From JABDQZ01 sp963801985 (lineage in GTDB: Bacteria; Pseudomonadota; Gammaproteobacteria; Chromatiales; Chromatiaceae), in the NCBI GenBank assembly GCA_963801985.1, contig CAWDGV010000011.1:62001-126000 (forward strand): a stretch of DNA of 64,000 nt, written 5' to 3'. Positions 7,994 to 16,482 of the stretch are shown piece after piece. The notes below the pieces were generated by a model. The model saw nothing but the letters and a program-made list of their open reading frames with translations. It was not told the origin of the DNA and made no database searches. The stretch's first letter is position 1. The number at the start of each line of letters is the position of its first letter. A program made the position numbers and the translations under genes.

Positions 7994-8450
7994 TTTCCTG
8001 ATTCCACTGTTCCAGGCGCTGGCGCATTCGTTTGACATGACTGCCATCCCAGAAAAATTGTTTACAACTCGGGCAAAAACTTATTTGGGTCAGAGAATTG
8101 CGCGCCTCAGGAGGTACCTTCTCAATTGCTGTCCTGTCAGCTTCAACAAGTTCCGTGTTACAGAGTTTGCAACGGCCAAAAGGATTATAGAGCCAGTCGA
8201 TATCAAGCTGACGGTTCAGGTCAGAAACACAATCCTCCAGCTCATTACAATCCAGCAATATCACAAACTCGCCGGCATTTTTGAATTCATTTATTTTCCG
8301 GTCACGCGTTATTAACAACCGGCCTTCCTCCCTGGCCCGCTCCACCAACTGCCGGTCTGCCGTTCCATCCGGCAGGATGAGTACATCATAGCCGGCAACA
8401 CGTAACCATTGACCCAGGTTTTTGAGCATTTCATCACAGAGAAATTTCAC
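7983..8450 (-). CDS. Mut7-C RNase domain protein with zinc ribbon
   Basis: This 155-aa protein begins KFLCDEMLKNLGQWLRVAGYD, the signature of the Mut7-C (DUF82) domain, a PIN-like nuclease fold. The acidic residues D6 and E7 and a downstream LLITRDRKINEF supply the putative metal site. The C-terminal third is a zinc ribbon with CKLC and CPSC pairs. The family is related to the nuclease domain of eukaryotic Mut-7 and to toxin-like PIN proteins; its cellular substrate is unknown. It lies 23 bases after the APC permease gene in the same direction and may be its operon partner. Confidence 0.85.
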   Translation of the reverse strand: MKFLCDEMLKNLGQWLRVAGYDVLILPDGTADRQLVERAREEGRLLITRDRKINEFKNAGEFVILLDCNELEDCVSDLNRQLDIDWLYNPFGRCKLCNTELVEADRTAIEKVPPEARNSLTQISFCPSCKQFFWDGSHVKRMRQRLEQWNQETSL

Positions 8451-8473
8451 TGTTATTTACCCGTCAGTTTTAA

Positions 8474-9694
8474 TCATGCAAACAGCTGACTTAAGGCCAG
8501 TACCAGGCTACTAAACAGACCGATTACCGGCACCCACATTGGGTAACGATTGCTACCTGTTTCCCGGACTTCATTACGCTTGATTATTATCAGCGAGGCA
8601 TTGACCAGGGAAAACACCGCCAGCATCAGAAAACTTGTGCTGGCCGCCAGCTGTTCCAATGGAACCCACAACGCAAGCACCAGGATAATGCTGATTACCA
8701 GTAAAGTTGCAAGCACCGGTGTCCTGGTATGCTGATTGACCTGGGCCAGCCTTTTCCACAGCAGCCCCCTGTTGGCCATGCCATAAAATACGCGCGAAGC
8801 CATGACCGTCTGCACCAGTGCTCCGTTAATGACGGCAATGACACCTATCAGGCTTAACACAAAAGCCTTGTTACCCGTTGCCTGCTCAAAGACCATCGCC
8901 AATGGTGCCTCACTCTTACCCAGGCTGGATGGATTGACGTTTAACACCGCCACGACAGACACGAGAAAATAAAACAGGCTTGAGATCAGCAGGGCCAGCA
9001 AAATGGCCAGAGGTAAGTTGCGTGATGGCTGTTTGACCTCTTCAGCAATATTGACGATATCCTCAAACCCCAGAAAGGCAAAAAAAGCCAGAAAGGCCGC
9101 CGGCACGATTCCCAACCATAACTGGCTGTCGATTTGCGGAACCAGCAGACCAATCTGTGACGGCAGTGCGAACAAAGCATCCCGACCAACCCAGATAACC
9201 AGTAGCAGACCGGCAATTTCAACCAGCGTCATCAGGGCGGCTGTCACCACAGATTGTGATATCCCCCAGATCGCCATCACACCAATGCCAGCAACCAGGA
9301 AAATAATAACCAGCGGAAAAGGCAGTTCCACAAACACCTGTAAATAGCCAAAACAACCACGAATTATAGTGGCCGATGATACCAGGCCCACCAGGGCAAC
9401 CATCAGGCCAACCAGTATCGATAACTGCCGGATACGCAAGCCTTCATCAACATAAACTGCCTCACCGGCACTCAGGGGAAAGCGCGATGACATCTCCGCG
9501 TATGTCAAAGCACTGAAGGCAGCGACCAGGCAAGCCAATAAAAAAGCCAGCGGGGTTAACAGTCCGGCTTGCGAGGCAACAGGACCAATCAACACATAAA
9601 TACCGGCTCCGAGGATATTACCCAGGCCATATAACGTTAATGCCGGCAGACCAATCGCACGTTTGAGTTTTACCGTATCAGCCTGCCGGGACAC
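8474..9694 (-). CDS. APC family amino acid permease
   Basis: This integral membrane transporter has about 406 residues and roughly a dozen hydrophobic helices. The first carries the family signature ALTLYGLGNILGAGIYVLIG, where the unwound GAGIY part of helix 1 binds substrate, and YAEMSSRFPLSAGEAVYVDEG follows. The GTG at 9694 is preferred over the ATG at 9748. It follows the Lon-like gene stop by five bases, and the extra 18 residues are polar and not family-like. It is probably translated from the same mRNA as the Lon-like gene. The substrate, likely an amino acid or polyamine, cannot be decided. Confidence 0.83.
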   Translation of the reverse strand: MSRQADTVKLKRAIGLPALTLYGLGNILGAGIYVLIGPVASQAGLLTPLAFLLACLVAAFSALTYAEMSSRFPLSAGEAVYVDEGLRIRQLSILVGLMVALVGLVSSATIIRGCFGYLQVFVELPFPLVIIFLVAGIGVMAIWGISQSVVTAALMTLVEIAGLLLVIWVGRDALFALPSQIGLLVPQIDSQLWLGIVPAAFLAFFAFLGFEDIVNIAEEVKQPSRNLPLAILLALLISSLFYFLVSVVAVLNVNPSSLGKSEAPLAMVFEQATGNKAFVLSLIGVIAVINGALVQTVMASRVFYGMANRGLLWKRLAQVNQHTRTPVLATLLVISIILVLALWVPLEQLAASTSFLMLAVFSLVNASLIIIKRNEVRETGSNRYPMWVPVIGLFSSLVLALSQLFA

Positions 9695-9699
9695 GCCTG

Positions 9700-11370
9700 T
9701 TAGTGCCTTGGGTCGGGAGATGCAAAATGCTGCCGCAAGGTAAACCATTCAGCGAGACGGTACTGAACCATGTAATTAATCGATCCCGGCGAGAAAATAC
9801 CTTCAGCATCCGGTTGTCCTGCTGACAGGCCGGTAAGCAGTTCCATTGCATGTTCAACATGATCAACCGCATAGATTGAAAACCTCCCTGCCACTGCCGC
9901 TTCAACAACTTCCTGCTTAAGCATTAAATGACGCACGTTGCTCTGCGGTATAATCACACCCTGTTCACCACTAAGGCCACGTTGCTTACATAAATCAAAA
10001 AAGCCTTCAATTTTTTCACACACGCCGCCAATAGCCTGCATCTGGCCATGCTGGTTAATCGACCCGGTAATAGCCAATGATTGCTTGATTGGCACTTCAG
10101 CCAAAGCCGACAGCAATGCACACAATTCAGCTGCTGAGGCGCTGTCTCCTTCAACCATGCTATAGGTTTGTTCAAATACCAGGCTGGCAGATAAGGATAA
10201 CGGTTGATGCTTGGCATAACGCTCAGCAAGGTAGGAAGAAAGTATTAACACTCCCTTGGAGTGTATTTGGCCACCCTGCTCAGTTTCACGTTCAATATCG
10301 ATCAATTCACCGTTCCCAAAGCGTGCTGTTGCGCTGATACGCGTTGGCGCGCCAAAAGCATAGTCCCCCATTTGCAACACCGTCAGGCCATTCACCTGTG
10401 CCAACTGGAGTCCTTGCGTTTCAATCCGCAAAGTACCTTTGACAATTTCTTCCTGCAGCTTTTCCTGCCACTGGTTAGCCCGATGGATCTGGGCATCAAT
10501 GGCCGCCTGCACATCTTTCCTGCGCACCATCAGGCTGTCTTTTTTCCTGGCATGAAAGTCTGCTTCGCGCAACAGATCCAGCAGGCTACCCATATGCAAT
10601 GACAGTTTTTCATTATCCCAGCTACGACGTGCGCTGTGCTCGATTATTCGGGCGACACCGTCACGCTCTATCTCTCTCAAGCCTTCACGATGCTGCAATG
10701 TTGAAATCAGGCGCGCATAAAGTAACTCGTTATCTTTCTCACGTGGCATTTCCTCGGAAAAGTCGGCAGCAACTTTAAACAGCAGTGCAAACTCCGGATC
10801 GTATTCCTTCAGCAGGTAAAAAAGCCGGCGACTACCAATCAGAACCACTTTCAAATCAACCGGTATAGGCTCGGGTTCAAGAGAAATGGTACTGACCAGG
10901 CTCAGCTGACGTTCCAGTGACTGAATACGGATGTCCCTGGCATAAAGCACGCGCTTCAATCCTTCCCATGCATAGGGATTGCCCAGGACTTTCTCGGCAT
11001 CCAGTATCAGGTAGCCACCGTTAGCACGGTGTAAGGCACCAGCCTTGATCAGGGTGAAGTCTGTCTGCAGCATTCCCATATGGGCAATATGCTCAACACG
11101 ACCAATCAGGTTCTGGTAAGTCGGATTGTCTTCGAAGATCAGCGGCGCACCCTGCGTCTCTGCATTATCCACCAGGATATTTACTTTGTAACGGTTAAAC
11201 ACCGGGTCATCCGCTGAGACAGACTGCTGGCCGCCGGTATCCTGCCGCCTGAACCAGTCAGCATATTCAATAATGTCTGCTTTCAGCTCGCTAAGGAATT
11301 TCACGACATCACTGTATTCCCGGTATTTTTCTTCCAGGCTTTTTAAAAACTGGCTGACCGTCAAGGTCAT
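9700..11370 (-). CDS. Lon-related protease, C-terminal fragment (556 aa)
   Basis: This is the second piece of the frameshifted Lon-like gene. The internal ATG at 11370 (MTLTVSQFLK) has no good ribosome binding site but overlaps the region of the first fragment's stop, so re-initiation is possible. The fragment contains the second half of the ATPase region (NGGYLILDAEKVLGNPYAWEGLK) and the complete S16 protease domain with the Ser/Lys dyad. Confidence 0.6.
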   Translation of the reverse strand: MTLTVSQFLKSLEEKYREYSDVVKFLSELKADIIEYADWFRRQDTGGQQSVSADDPVFNRYKVNILVDNAETQGAPLIFEDNPTYQNLIGRVEHIAHMGMLQTDFTLIKAGALHRANGGYLILDAEKVLGNPYAWEGLKRVLYARDIRIQSLERQLSLVSTISLEPEPIPVDLKVVLIGSRRLFYLLKEYDPEFALLFKVAADFSEEMPREKDNELLYARLISTLQHREGLREIERDGVARIIEHSARRSWDNEKLSLHMGSLLDLLREADFHARKKDSLMVRRKDVQAAIDAQIHRANQWQEKLQEEIVKGTLRIETQGLQLAQVNGLTVLQMGDYAFGAPTRISATARFGNGELIDIERETEQGGQIHSKGVLILSSYLAERYAKHQPLSLSASLVFEQTYSMVEGDSASAAELCALLSALAEVPIKQSLAITGSINQHGQMQAIGGVCEKIEGFFDLCKQRGLSGEQGVIIPQSNVRHLMLKQEVVEAAVAGRFSIYAVDHVEHAMELLTGLSAGQPDAEGIFSPGSINYMVQYRLAEWFTLRQHFASPDPRH

Positions 11371-11380
11371 GATTTCACGA

Positions 11381-12103
11381 TCAAGCTACACGCATCCGGT
11401 TCTGAATTTCATGCTGCCATTCAGGTGCCCTGTCCATGGTCGCTCTTAACAGTTCCTTGATCTCCCCGAGCGACTTTCGAAACTGTTGTTGTTCCTCTTC
11501 CGGCAATTCATCAAACTCTTCCGAAGACAGGGTCTTGCCGTCTTTTTCCGGTGTGAGGGTAAAACCGTTAGTACCTCGCAATAGTACAATATGGCGTTCA
11601 GAAGCCAGCGCCTCCAGCTCCTGGGCGGCCTTGTCTTCCCGAATTTTGATGTCCTGTATAATCTCGGTATGGCGCTGCTGGTATTCGTCGCCCTGGAATG
11701 CAGCAGGTATCGCATTCAGTAAATCCTCGACCAGTTGCTGCAGGTCGCTACGCAAAGTGCGCCCCGTTCCCGCTGGCATCTGCAAGGCATAAGGTGAATG
11801 CGGGTGCTGGAAGTTGGACACATAACACCAGTCAGCCGGACGAGTAGCATTTTCAGCCCTTTCCTTGAGTGCCTCACGGACCAGGGCATGTCGCCCCAGT
11901 CCACTGGATCCCATCACATATAGATTAAAGCTGGCGTGATGCATTTCAACGCTGAAGTTAATTGCCTCCAGCGCCCGCTCCTGGCCTATGGTTGTCGATA
12001 AAGGCTCAAGGTCAGCTGTCGATTTAAAATCAAACCTTTCCAGGTCGCTGGTCTGGTAAAGGAATTCAGGTGCAAGTCGATATTTAGAATTATTGTCAGT
12101 CAA
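11381..12103 (-). CDS. Lon-related protease, N-terminal fragment (240 aa)
   Basis: This is the first piece of the frameshifted Lon-like gene, from the ATG at 12103 to a TGA created by the frameshift. It contains the AAA-type N-terminal domain, the degenerate Walker A and a glutamate-rich coiled region, and stops with RMRVA in place of the continuing helix. It lacks the protease domain, so alone it would be inactive. Confidence 0.6.
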   Translation of the reverse strand: MTDNNSKYRLAPEFLYQTSDLERFDFKSTADLEPLSTTIGQERALEAINFSVEMHHASFNLYVMGSSGLGRHALVREALKERAENATRPADWCYVSNFQHPHSPYALQMPAGTGRTLRSDLQQLVEDLLNAIPAAFQGDEYQQRHTEIIQDIKIREDKAAQELEALASERHIVLLRGTNGFTLTPEKDGKTLSSEEFDELPEEEQQQFRKSLGEIKELLRATMDRAPEWQHEIQNRMRVA

Positions 12104-12363
12104 TTGAAGTGGTTTCCGTCGTCATACCATCAGTTTGATATCCATACTGGCTATTATCGAGTTGAAAGTCACTACAACTCAAGCAAGTCTCGATACTCAC
12201 ATCTAAAAAAAGAAAATAGGTATTTATTTCACTGATGTGACAGGGTTCTCAGGAATTTAATTCATTTCTATTGATTTATTAGAAAATAATAATATATTGG
12301 TACTGGAGTATCTTTGATACCTGAATTTTTTTCATCTTTACTAGAAAGAAAAGGAGTCTTGCA

Positions 12364-12639
12364 GTGTTAGTAGATGTATCAAAAAAAATCTTGTTAATTT
12401 TCGGACTGGTATTCGGCGTCACGCAGCTGGTCCAGGCACAAACCTATTGGCTAAATATTCCCGGTGCATACAGTATGAAGGACAGTCAGTATGAACCCTC
12501 GATTTCCCTGCCAACAGTGAGTCACGAAGCCTGTGCACAAGCCATTGTGCACTATACCAGGGATAACCTGGTTAACTTTATCGGCTGTGATGTGCTTCCC
12601 TTACCCGATGCGGCCAATATCCGAACCAGCCTACGCTAA
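12364..12639 (+). CDS. Small secreted protein, unknown
   Basis: This 91-aa product starts at a GTG eight bases after AAGGAG (12352-12357 region). A signal peptide covers about residues 1-25 (KKILLIFGLVFGVTQLVQAQ). The mature part has two cysteines (EACAQAI, IGCDVLP) that could form a disulfide in the periplasm. I recognise no family. The leader DNA (12104-12363) is AT-rich and otherwise shows nothing I can name. Two hairpins follow the gene. Confidence 0.6.
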   Translation: MLVDVSKKILLIFGLVFGVTQLVQAQTYWLNIPGAYSMKDSQYEPSISLPTVSHEACAQAIVHYTRDNLVNFIGCDVLPLPDAANIRTSLR

Positions 12640-12651
12640 ACCCAGTGAACG

Positions 12652-12734
12652 GCCCACCTTACATGGTGGGCATGTCTTGGTTAATTCCTTAAATACATTA
12701 CTGGATAACATGAGGAACCTCCTCTTCTGTTATC
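12652..12734 (+). other. Two hairpins downstream of the small secreted gene
   Basis: GCCCACC / GGTGGGC (12652-12671) makes a stable seven-pair stem. GATAACA...TGTTATC with an inner GAGG/CCTC (12704-12734) makes a second. Neither is followed by a T run, so they are weak or non-canonical terminators, or parts of a processed leader for the tiny frame that follows. Confidence 0.35.
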
Positions 12735-12779
12735 ACTCAAACAAGTCATATTCAATCCAGGTCATACAGGTAATTGAAC

Positions 12780-12872
12780 ATGGATATCCTAATGGGATTT
12801 AATCTTGTAATTGCCATTGCACTGGCAGTGTATGCTTTACGCTGCTTTTTCTGTCGCAGCTGTGAATGCTGA
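12780..12872 (+). CDS. Possible 30-aa cysteine-containing membrane microprotein
   Basis: An ATG at 12780 opens 30 codons giving one hydrophobic helix (GFNLVIAIALAVYAL) followed by a tail with four cysteines (RCFFCRSCEC). The helix plus CxxC-type tail looks protein-like for such a short frame. It has only a weak ribosome binding site (CAGGT), no homologue that I can name, and lies in a region with gene remnants. Speculative. Confidence 0.2.
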   Translation: MDILMGFNLVIAIALAVYALRCFFCRSCEC

Positions 12873-12963
12873 ACAATAAGTTAAGCTGAATGCTGCCCTG
12901 GGCATTTAACTCCTTATACATCCACAATCTGGCTGACTATAATTAGCGGATAACATTTTTTAC

Positions 12964-13176
12964 GGGGTTGAAGCAAAGTGGCAGCAGCAAGGTTCAAGCT
13001 ATTTTCCATTCTTCCAGGGATCCATGGATACTTTGTCTCGCTGGGGTGGCGAAGAGTTTCTTGTTCTTCTGAAGAACACGCCACTGCATGAAGCGATGAC
13101 AGACCTGGCCCTTTATCATGCCAAGGCCACGGGCCGCAACCGTGTAATTAACGCTACTGAACAGGTCACTGCCTGA
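12964..13176 (+). pseudogene. GGDEF (diguanylate cyclase) remnant with internal deletion
   Basis: The frame reads DTLSRWGGEEFLVLLKNTPL, the catalytic A-site region of a GGDEF domain (GGEEF variant). It then jumps within a few residues to DLALYHAKATGRNRVI, the conserved end of the same domain (ADxALYxAKxxGRNRV). About 50 residues that normally separate these motifs, including the SIGVA strand, are missing at about 13090-13110. Upstream there is no sensor domain and no start codon with a ribosome binding site. This is a scar of a lost cyclic-di-GMP synthase. Confidence 0.8.
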
Positions 13177-13191
13177 GATAAGTTATTCCTG

Positions 13192-13890
13192 TCACTCACC
13201 CGGCTTTATCGATGTACCGGCAAAGATGGATAACATCAATTGCTCAAGACATTGGGCCTGCTCAGCGCGTTTTTCCTGATTGAGTTGTGCAATCCGTGCG
13301 AGCCAGACCTGTTGACTCTTTTCTGACTCAAGGTCTGGCTGGCCACACCAGTTCTCCACTGAAAACATTTTCTCCTTTAACACAGGGACGGTAACTGAAT
13401 CAGCTGCACTCTGCCTGATTTCATCCTCAAGATCCTGTTCCTCTACTAAATCATCCTTGCTGTACTTTTTAAGCGCTTGCTCAGCATAGTCAGCGCTTTT
13501 TAGAGCAGACATGCTCTGGACGGCTGCCGGTGCAGACTGTCTTTTTTCAGCAGGTTTCACGGCCTTCTCACGTAAGACCTCTTGCTTTATTTGCGGCGTT
13601 GATTGCCTGGGCACAGGCAAGCTGGCTTCATCTTGCATTGATTCGATAGATAAACCCGTCTCGTCCAGATCATTTTTAACAGGTACTTCCTGCATCACCC
13701 GCAATACGACACCAACACTTAACACGATCAGTGCGGCCGCCGATAACCAGCGAAGAGGCTGAATGCCCCTGCTACGATGAACTTGCTGATGTGCCGCTTT
13801 TTTTATGCGGGCATCCAGCAATGCAGAGGGAGAAGCTTTGTCCATTTGCTGGTACAGCCGGCTGATTTTGTCATCTCTATCTTCAGTCAT
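13192..13890 (-). CDS. Anti-sigma-factor-like single-pass membrane protein
   Basis: This 232-aa protein has a cytoplasmic N-terminal part (residues 1-46), one membrane helix (WLSAAALIVLSVGVVLRVM, about 48-66) and a charged periplasmic C-terminus with KYSKDDLVEEQDLEDEIRQ. The gene overlaps the end of the ECF sigma gene by eight bases, which is the usual place of its cognate anti-sigma factor. It lacks the HxxxCxxC zinc motif of ZAS-type anti-sigma factors. Function is inferred from topology and position. Confidence 0.6.
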   Translation of the reverse strand: MTEDRDDKISRLYQQMDKASPSALLDARIKKAAHQQVHRSRGIQPLRWLSAAALIVLSVGVVLRVMQEVPVKNDLDETGLSIESMQDEASLPVPRQSTPQIKQEVLREKAVKPAEKRQSAPAAVQSMSALKSADYAEQALKKYSKDDLVEEQDLEDEIRQSAADSVTVPVLKEKMFSVENWCGQPDLESEKSQQVWLARIAQLNQEKRAEQAQCLEQLMLSIFAGTSIKPGE

Positions 13891-14422
13891 TACACCCCTC
13901 CAAACCGGCCCTTAATTTTTGCATCGCATAACGCAAACGACTTTTTACGGTTTCCCTGCCCACGGCGGTAACTTCGGCTATCTGCTCGAGCGACAGCCCG
14001 GTTTCCTGTTGCAGCACAAAAACATCACGCTGTTCCGGCTTCAAGATGGCAAGCAAAGCCTTTAAACGCTCTATACAGTCCTGAATAAACTGCAAATGAT
14101 CTGCTGATGGCGTTGGGTCCTGTACTTCGTTTTCAGGATCAAGCTCATCCGGATATAACCGGCGCCAATAATCGACCAGGCGATTATGCGCGATACGATA
14201 TAGCCAGGAAGCAAAACTGCTGCCGGTTTTCCACTGTTCAATCGAGCCAATAACCCGTAACCAGACATCCTGAAAAATATCTTCTGAAATATTCTGCTGT
14301 TTGACCTGACGGTAAATGTAGTTAAAGACCGGAATACGGTAACGATCATATAAACGATCGAATGCCGCAGTGTTACCACTGCGGTATTGATTAACCAGGC
14401 TTTCGTCACTGACATCATTCAT
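13883..14422 (-). CDS. ECF-type RNA polymerase sigma factor
   Basis: This 179-aa protein has sigma region 2 (LYDRYRIPVFNYIYRQVKQ, EDIFQDVWLRVI, SFASWLYRIAHNRLVDYWRR) and region 4 (LKPEQRDVFVLQQETG, LSLEQIAEVTAVGRETVKSR) with the helix-turn-helix. It lacks regions 1 and 3, as in ECF factors. Its ATG overlaps the stop of the VWA lipoprotein gene by four bases (ATGA) and its end overlaps the anti-sigma-like gene. The three therefore form one translationally coupled operon. The target promoters are unknown. Confidence 0.9.
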   Translation of the reverse strand: MNDVSDESLVNQYRSGNTAAFDRLYDRYRIPVFNYIYRQVKQQNISEDIFQDVWLRVIGSIEQWKTGSSFASWLYRIAHNRLVDYWRRLYPDELDPENEVQDPTPSADHLQFIQDCIERLKALLAILKPEQRDVFVLQQETGLSLEQIAEVTAVGRETVKSRLRYAMQKLRAGLEGCND

Positions 14423-16164
14423 CGTGAAGAAACTTTCATATCCAGGGTTTCAGTTAAGCCTACCAGTTGCAAAAAGTTACTGCGCAAACCATGTTTATCC
14501 TGACCGCGTGACTGTTGTGCCAGCTGCCTTATGTCCTGGTAAGTATAGTGATCAAGGTATTTTCCGCCTCTCAACTTCTGACCGAAGGCAGCTACAGCAC
14601 TGGCAAACCGGAAATTGTGACTGGTCTGATCCAGTTTATCTTTAACATTTTCCAGCTTCACGGGGAAAGTCAGCAAGCTACTTTGATTGCTTTCCAGTGT
14701 TTTATAACGCAGTTTTACATAGGCCAGTTCACTGGACTGTTGTTGACTATCAATATGGATATCAGGCTGGCCCGCATAGCGCAAAGGATCTATACGCCCA
14801 CTGCTTGCATGCATACTGACCTCATACAAAGCCGTTACTGAATGGCCTGCACCAATTTCACCTGCATCAACCCGGTCATTGTTAAAATCCTCGCGCTCCA
14901 GCTGACGGTTCTCATAACCAATCAGGCGGTATTCCGAAATCTGCTCAGGATTAAATTCCACCTGGATCTTGACGTCTTTTGCGACTGTCTGGAGAGTGGC
15001 TCCCATTTCATCAACCAGCACTTTTTTTGCCTCCATCAAATTATCGATGTACGCATAATTACCATTTCCATGATCGGCTAATTGTTCCATCAGATGATCG
15101 TTGTAATTACCCGTACCAAAGCCCAGCGTGGTGAGATATATGCCCTGCTCTGTTTGCTTTTCAATCAGGTCCATTAACGCATTATGATCGACAGTACCCA
15201 CATTGAAATCGCCATCAGTAGCCAGGATAACGCGGTTATTACCAGCCTTGATAAATGCTTCTTGGGCAGCCTGGTAAGCCAGTTGAATACCCGCCGCCCC
15301 GTTGGTTGAACCACCCGCCTCCAGCGCATTGATAGCCTGTTCAATTTTCAGGGTTTCATTGCCGGCAGTGGTTTCAAGCGCCATACCCGATGCGCCTGCA
15401 TAGACCACAATGGTTATCCTGTCATTTTTACCCATTTGTCGGCCAAGCAGTTTCAATGACTTTTTTAGCAGGCCAAGTTTATCTGCTGAATGCATGGAAC
15501 CGGAGACATCAACCAGGAATACCAGGTTATTACTGGCCAGTTCGTTTTTTTGCAGGGCTGTTGCCTTGAGACTGACACGCATCAAGTGCGTGTTTTTATT
15601 CCAGGGACTGGGGCCAACTTCCGTAAATACAGAGAAAGGTGCGTCAGTATCAGCCAGGGGTTGCTCTTCATAACTGAAGTAATTAATAAACTCCTCAACA
15701 CGCACGGCATCTTTCCTGGGCAGTTGCCCCGCATTCAACATCCTGCGGGCATTACTGTAGGAACCGGTATCCACATCGATACTGAAGGTTGACACCGGGT
15801 TTTGCGTCACCAACTGGATGCCATTATCAGCAAAATGCGCATATTTTTCTGAGTTTAGCGACTCGACTGTCTGCCTGATATTAGCCGGCACAACCGAAAC
15901 ACCCGCCATCTGCTTTGCAATGGATTGCATCTGATCACCTGAAGTCCGGGCTGGCTGTTTTTTATCGTAATCATCTTTCAGAGCCCGCTCTGAAAGGACA
16001 TGACTTTCATCGATTTTGACCTCCCGCTCAGGCAGAGACAATGGTTGATTATTTTGCGAAACCTGTGAAGAAGGTTCCAGTGGTTTTTCCTCAATCAGCG
16101 GGCTGCAGGCAGCCATGGTTAATACCGTTGTTGAAATGAATACATAGGATAGCTTTTTCATCAT
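14419..16164 (-). CDS. von Willebrand factor A domain lipoprotein (YfbK-like)
   Basis: This 581-aa protein has a lipoprotein signal ending in TMAAC (Cys 20), so it is membrane-anchored on the periplasmic side. The YfbK-type N-terminal domain includes NPVSTFSIDVDTGSYSNARR and VRVEEFINYF. The VWA domain carries an intact MIDAS metal site: D219, S221 and S223 in FLVDVSGSM, with GGSTNGAAG and ATDGDFNVG downstream. The C-terminal DUF3520-type region follows. Such proteins bind ligands through Mg. The operon with an ECF sigma factor and anti-sigma-like protein suggests it senses or responds to envelope conditions (inference). AGGAG stands before two consecutive ATGs. Confidence 0.88.
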   Translation of the reverse strand: MMKKLSYVFISTTVLTMAACSPLIEEKPLEPSSQVSQNNQPLSLPEREVKIDESHVLSERALKDDYDKKQPARTSGDQMQSIAKQMAGVSVVPANIRQTVESLNSEKYAHFADNGIQLVTQNPVSTFSIDVDTGSYSNARRMLNAGQLPRKDAVRVEEFINYFSYEEQPLADTDAPFSVFTEVGPSPWNKNTHLMRVSLKATALQKNELASNNLVFLVDVSGSMHSADKLGLLKKSLKLLGRQMGKNDRITIVVYAGASGMALETTAGNETLKIEQAINALEAGGSTNGAAGIQLAYQAAQEAFIKAGNNRVILATDGDFNVGTVDHNALMDLIEKQTEQGIYLTTLGFGTGNYNDHLMEQLADHGNGNYAYIDNLMEAKKVLVDEMGATLQTVAKDVKIQVEFNPEQISEYRLIGYENRQLEREDFNNDRVDAGEIGAGHSVTALYEVSMHASSGRIDPLRYAGQPDIHIDSQQQSSELAYVKLRYKTLESNQSSLLTFPVKLENVKDKLDQTSHNFRFASAVAAFGQKLRGGKYLDHYTYQDIRQLAQQSRGQDKHGLRSNFLQLVGLTETLDMKVSSR

Positions 16165-16211
16165 TTATCTCCTGATTGTCTGTCTGTATCAGGTAAAACG
16201 GATGAAAAAGC
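16152..16211 (-). promoter_or_regulatory. Inverted repeat that can pair the leader with the VWA start codon
   Basis: In the mRNA, GCTTTTTCATC in the leader (complement of 16201-16211) is perfectly complementary to GATGAAAAAGC at the beginning of the coding sequence (complement of 16152-16162), which contains the second ATG. The 11-bp duplex would hold the start codon in a stem with the AGGAG in the loop. This could dampen or regulate translation. The ATGAAAAAG part is a common signal-peptide start, so chance is possible. The remaining intergenic DNA up to 16482 shows nothing else I can name. Confidence 0.4.
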
Positions 16212-16482
16212 CTTTTGGGGTTAAATCATTTTGGATATTCTTAAAAAATAATTCTGGGCTGCTTTTTACAGGAGGAATTTTCAGCTAAAGCAGACTATTC
16301 ACAAATAACTTTTTGTGGCGTTCAGGAGTGACTTGGCGCTTTAGTTACTTCTATCTCATTTGCAGCAGTTTTAATATCCGGCGCAATATAGCCATTAAAC
16401 ATGGTAAGAGTTATTGATAATGAGAGAACTTGATAAGAAATAACAAGGCAAATCTGAACTCTTTAGCTATATTGTAGCGATA

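Larger units (their letters stand above)
9700..12103 (-). pseudogene. Lon-related ATP-dependent protease gene with one frameshift
   Basis: Two frames together make a protein of about 800 residues of the Lon-like (YcbZ/AAA_32 plus Lon C-terminal protease) family. The N-terminal piece has TIGQERALEAINFSVEM and a Walker A-like GSSGLGRHAL in which the usual lysine is arginine. The second piece carries the S16 protease domain with catalytic Ser in VEGDSASAAE (Ser 410 of that piece) and Lys in GGVCEKIEG (Lys 453). At about 11387 a single extra T turns ATG CGT GAG CTT GAT into ATG CGT GTA GCT TGA. Removing it joins NRMR to ELDREIMTLTV. Either a recent mutation or a base error; the catalytic part is otherwise intact. 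Confidence 0.8.
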
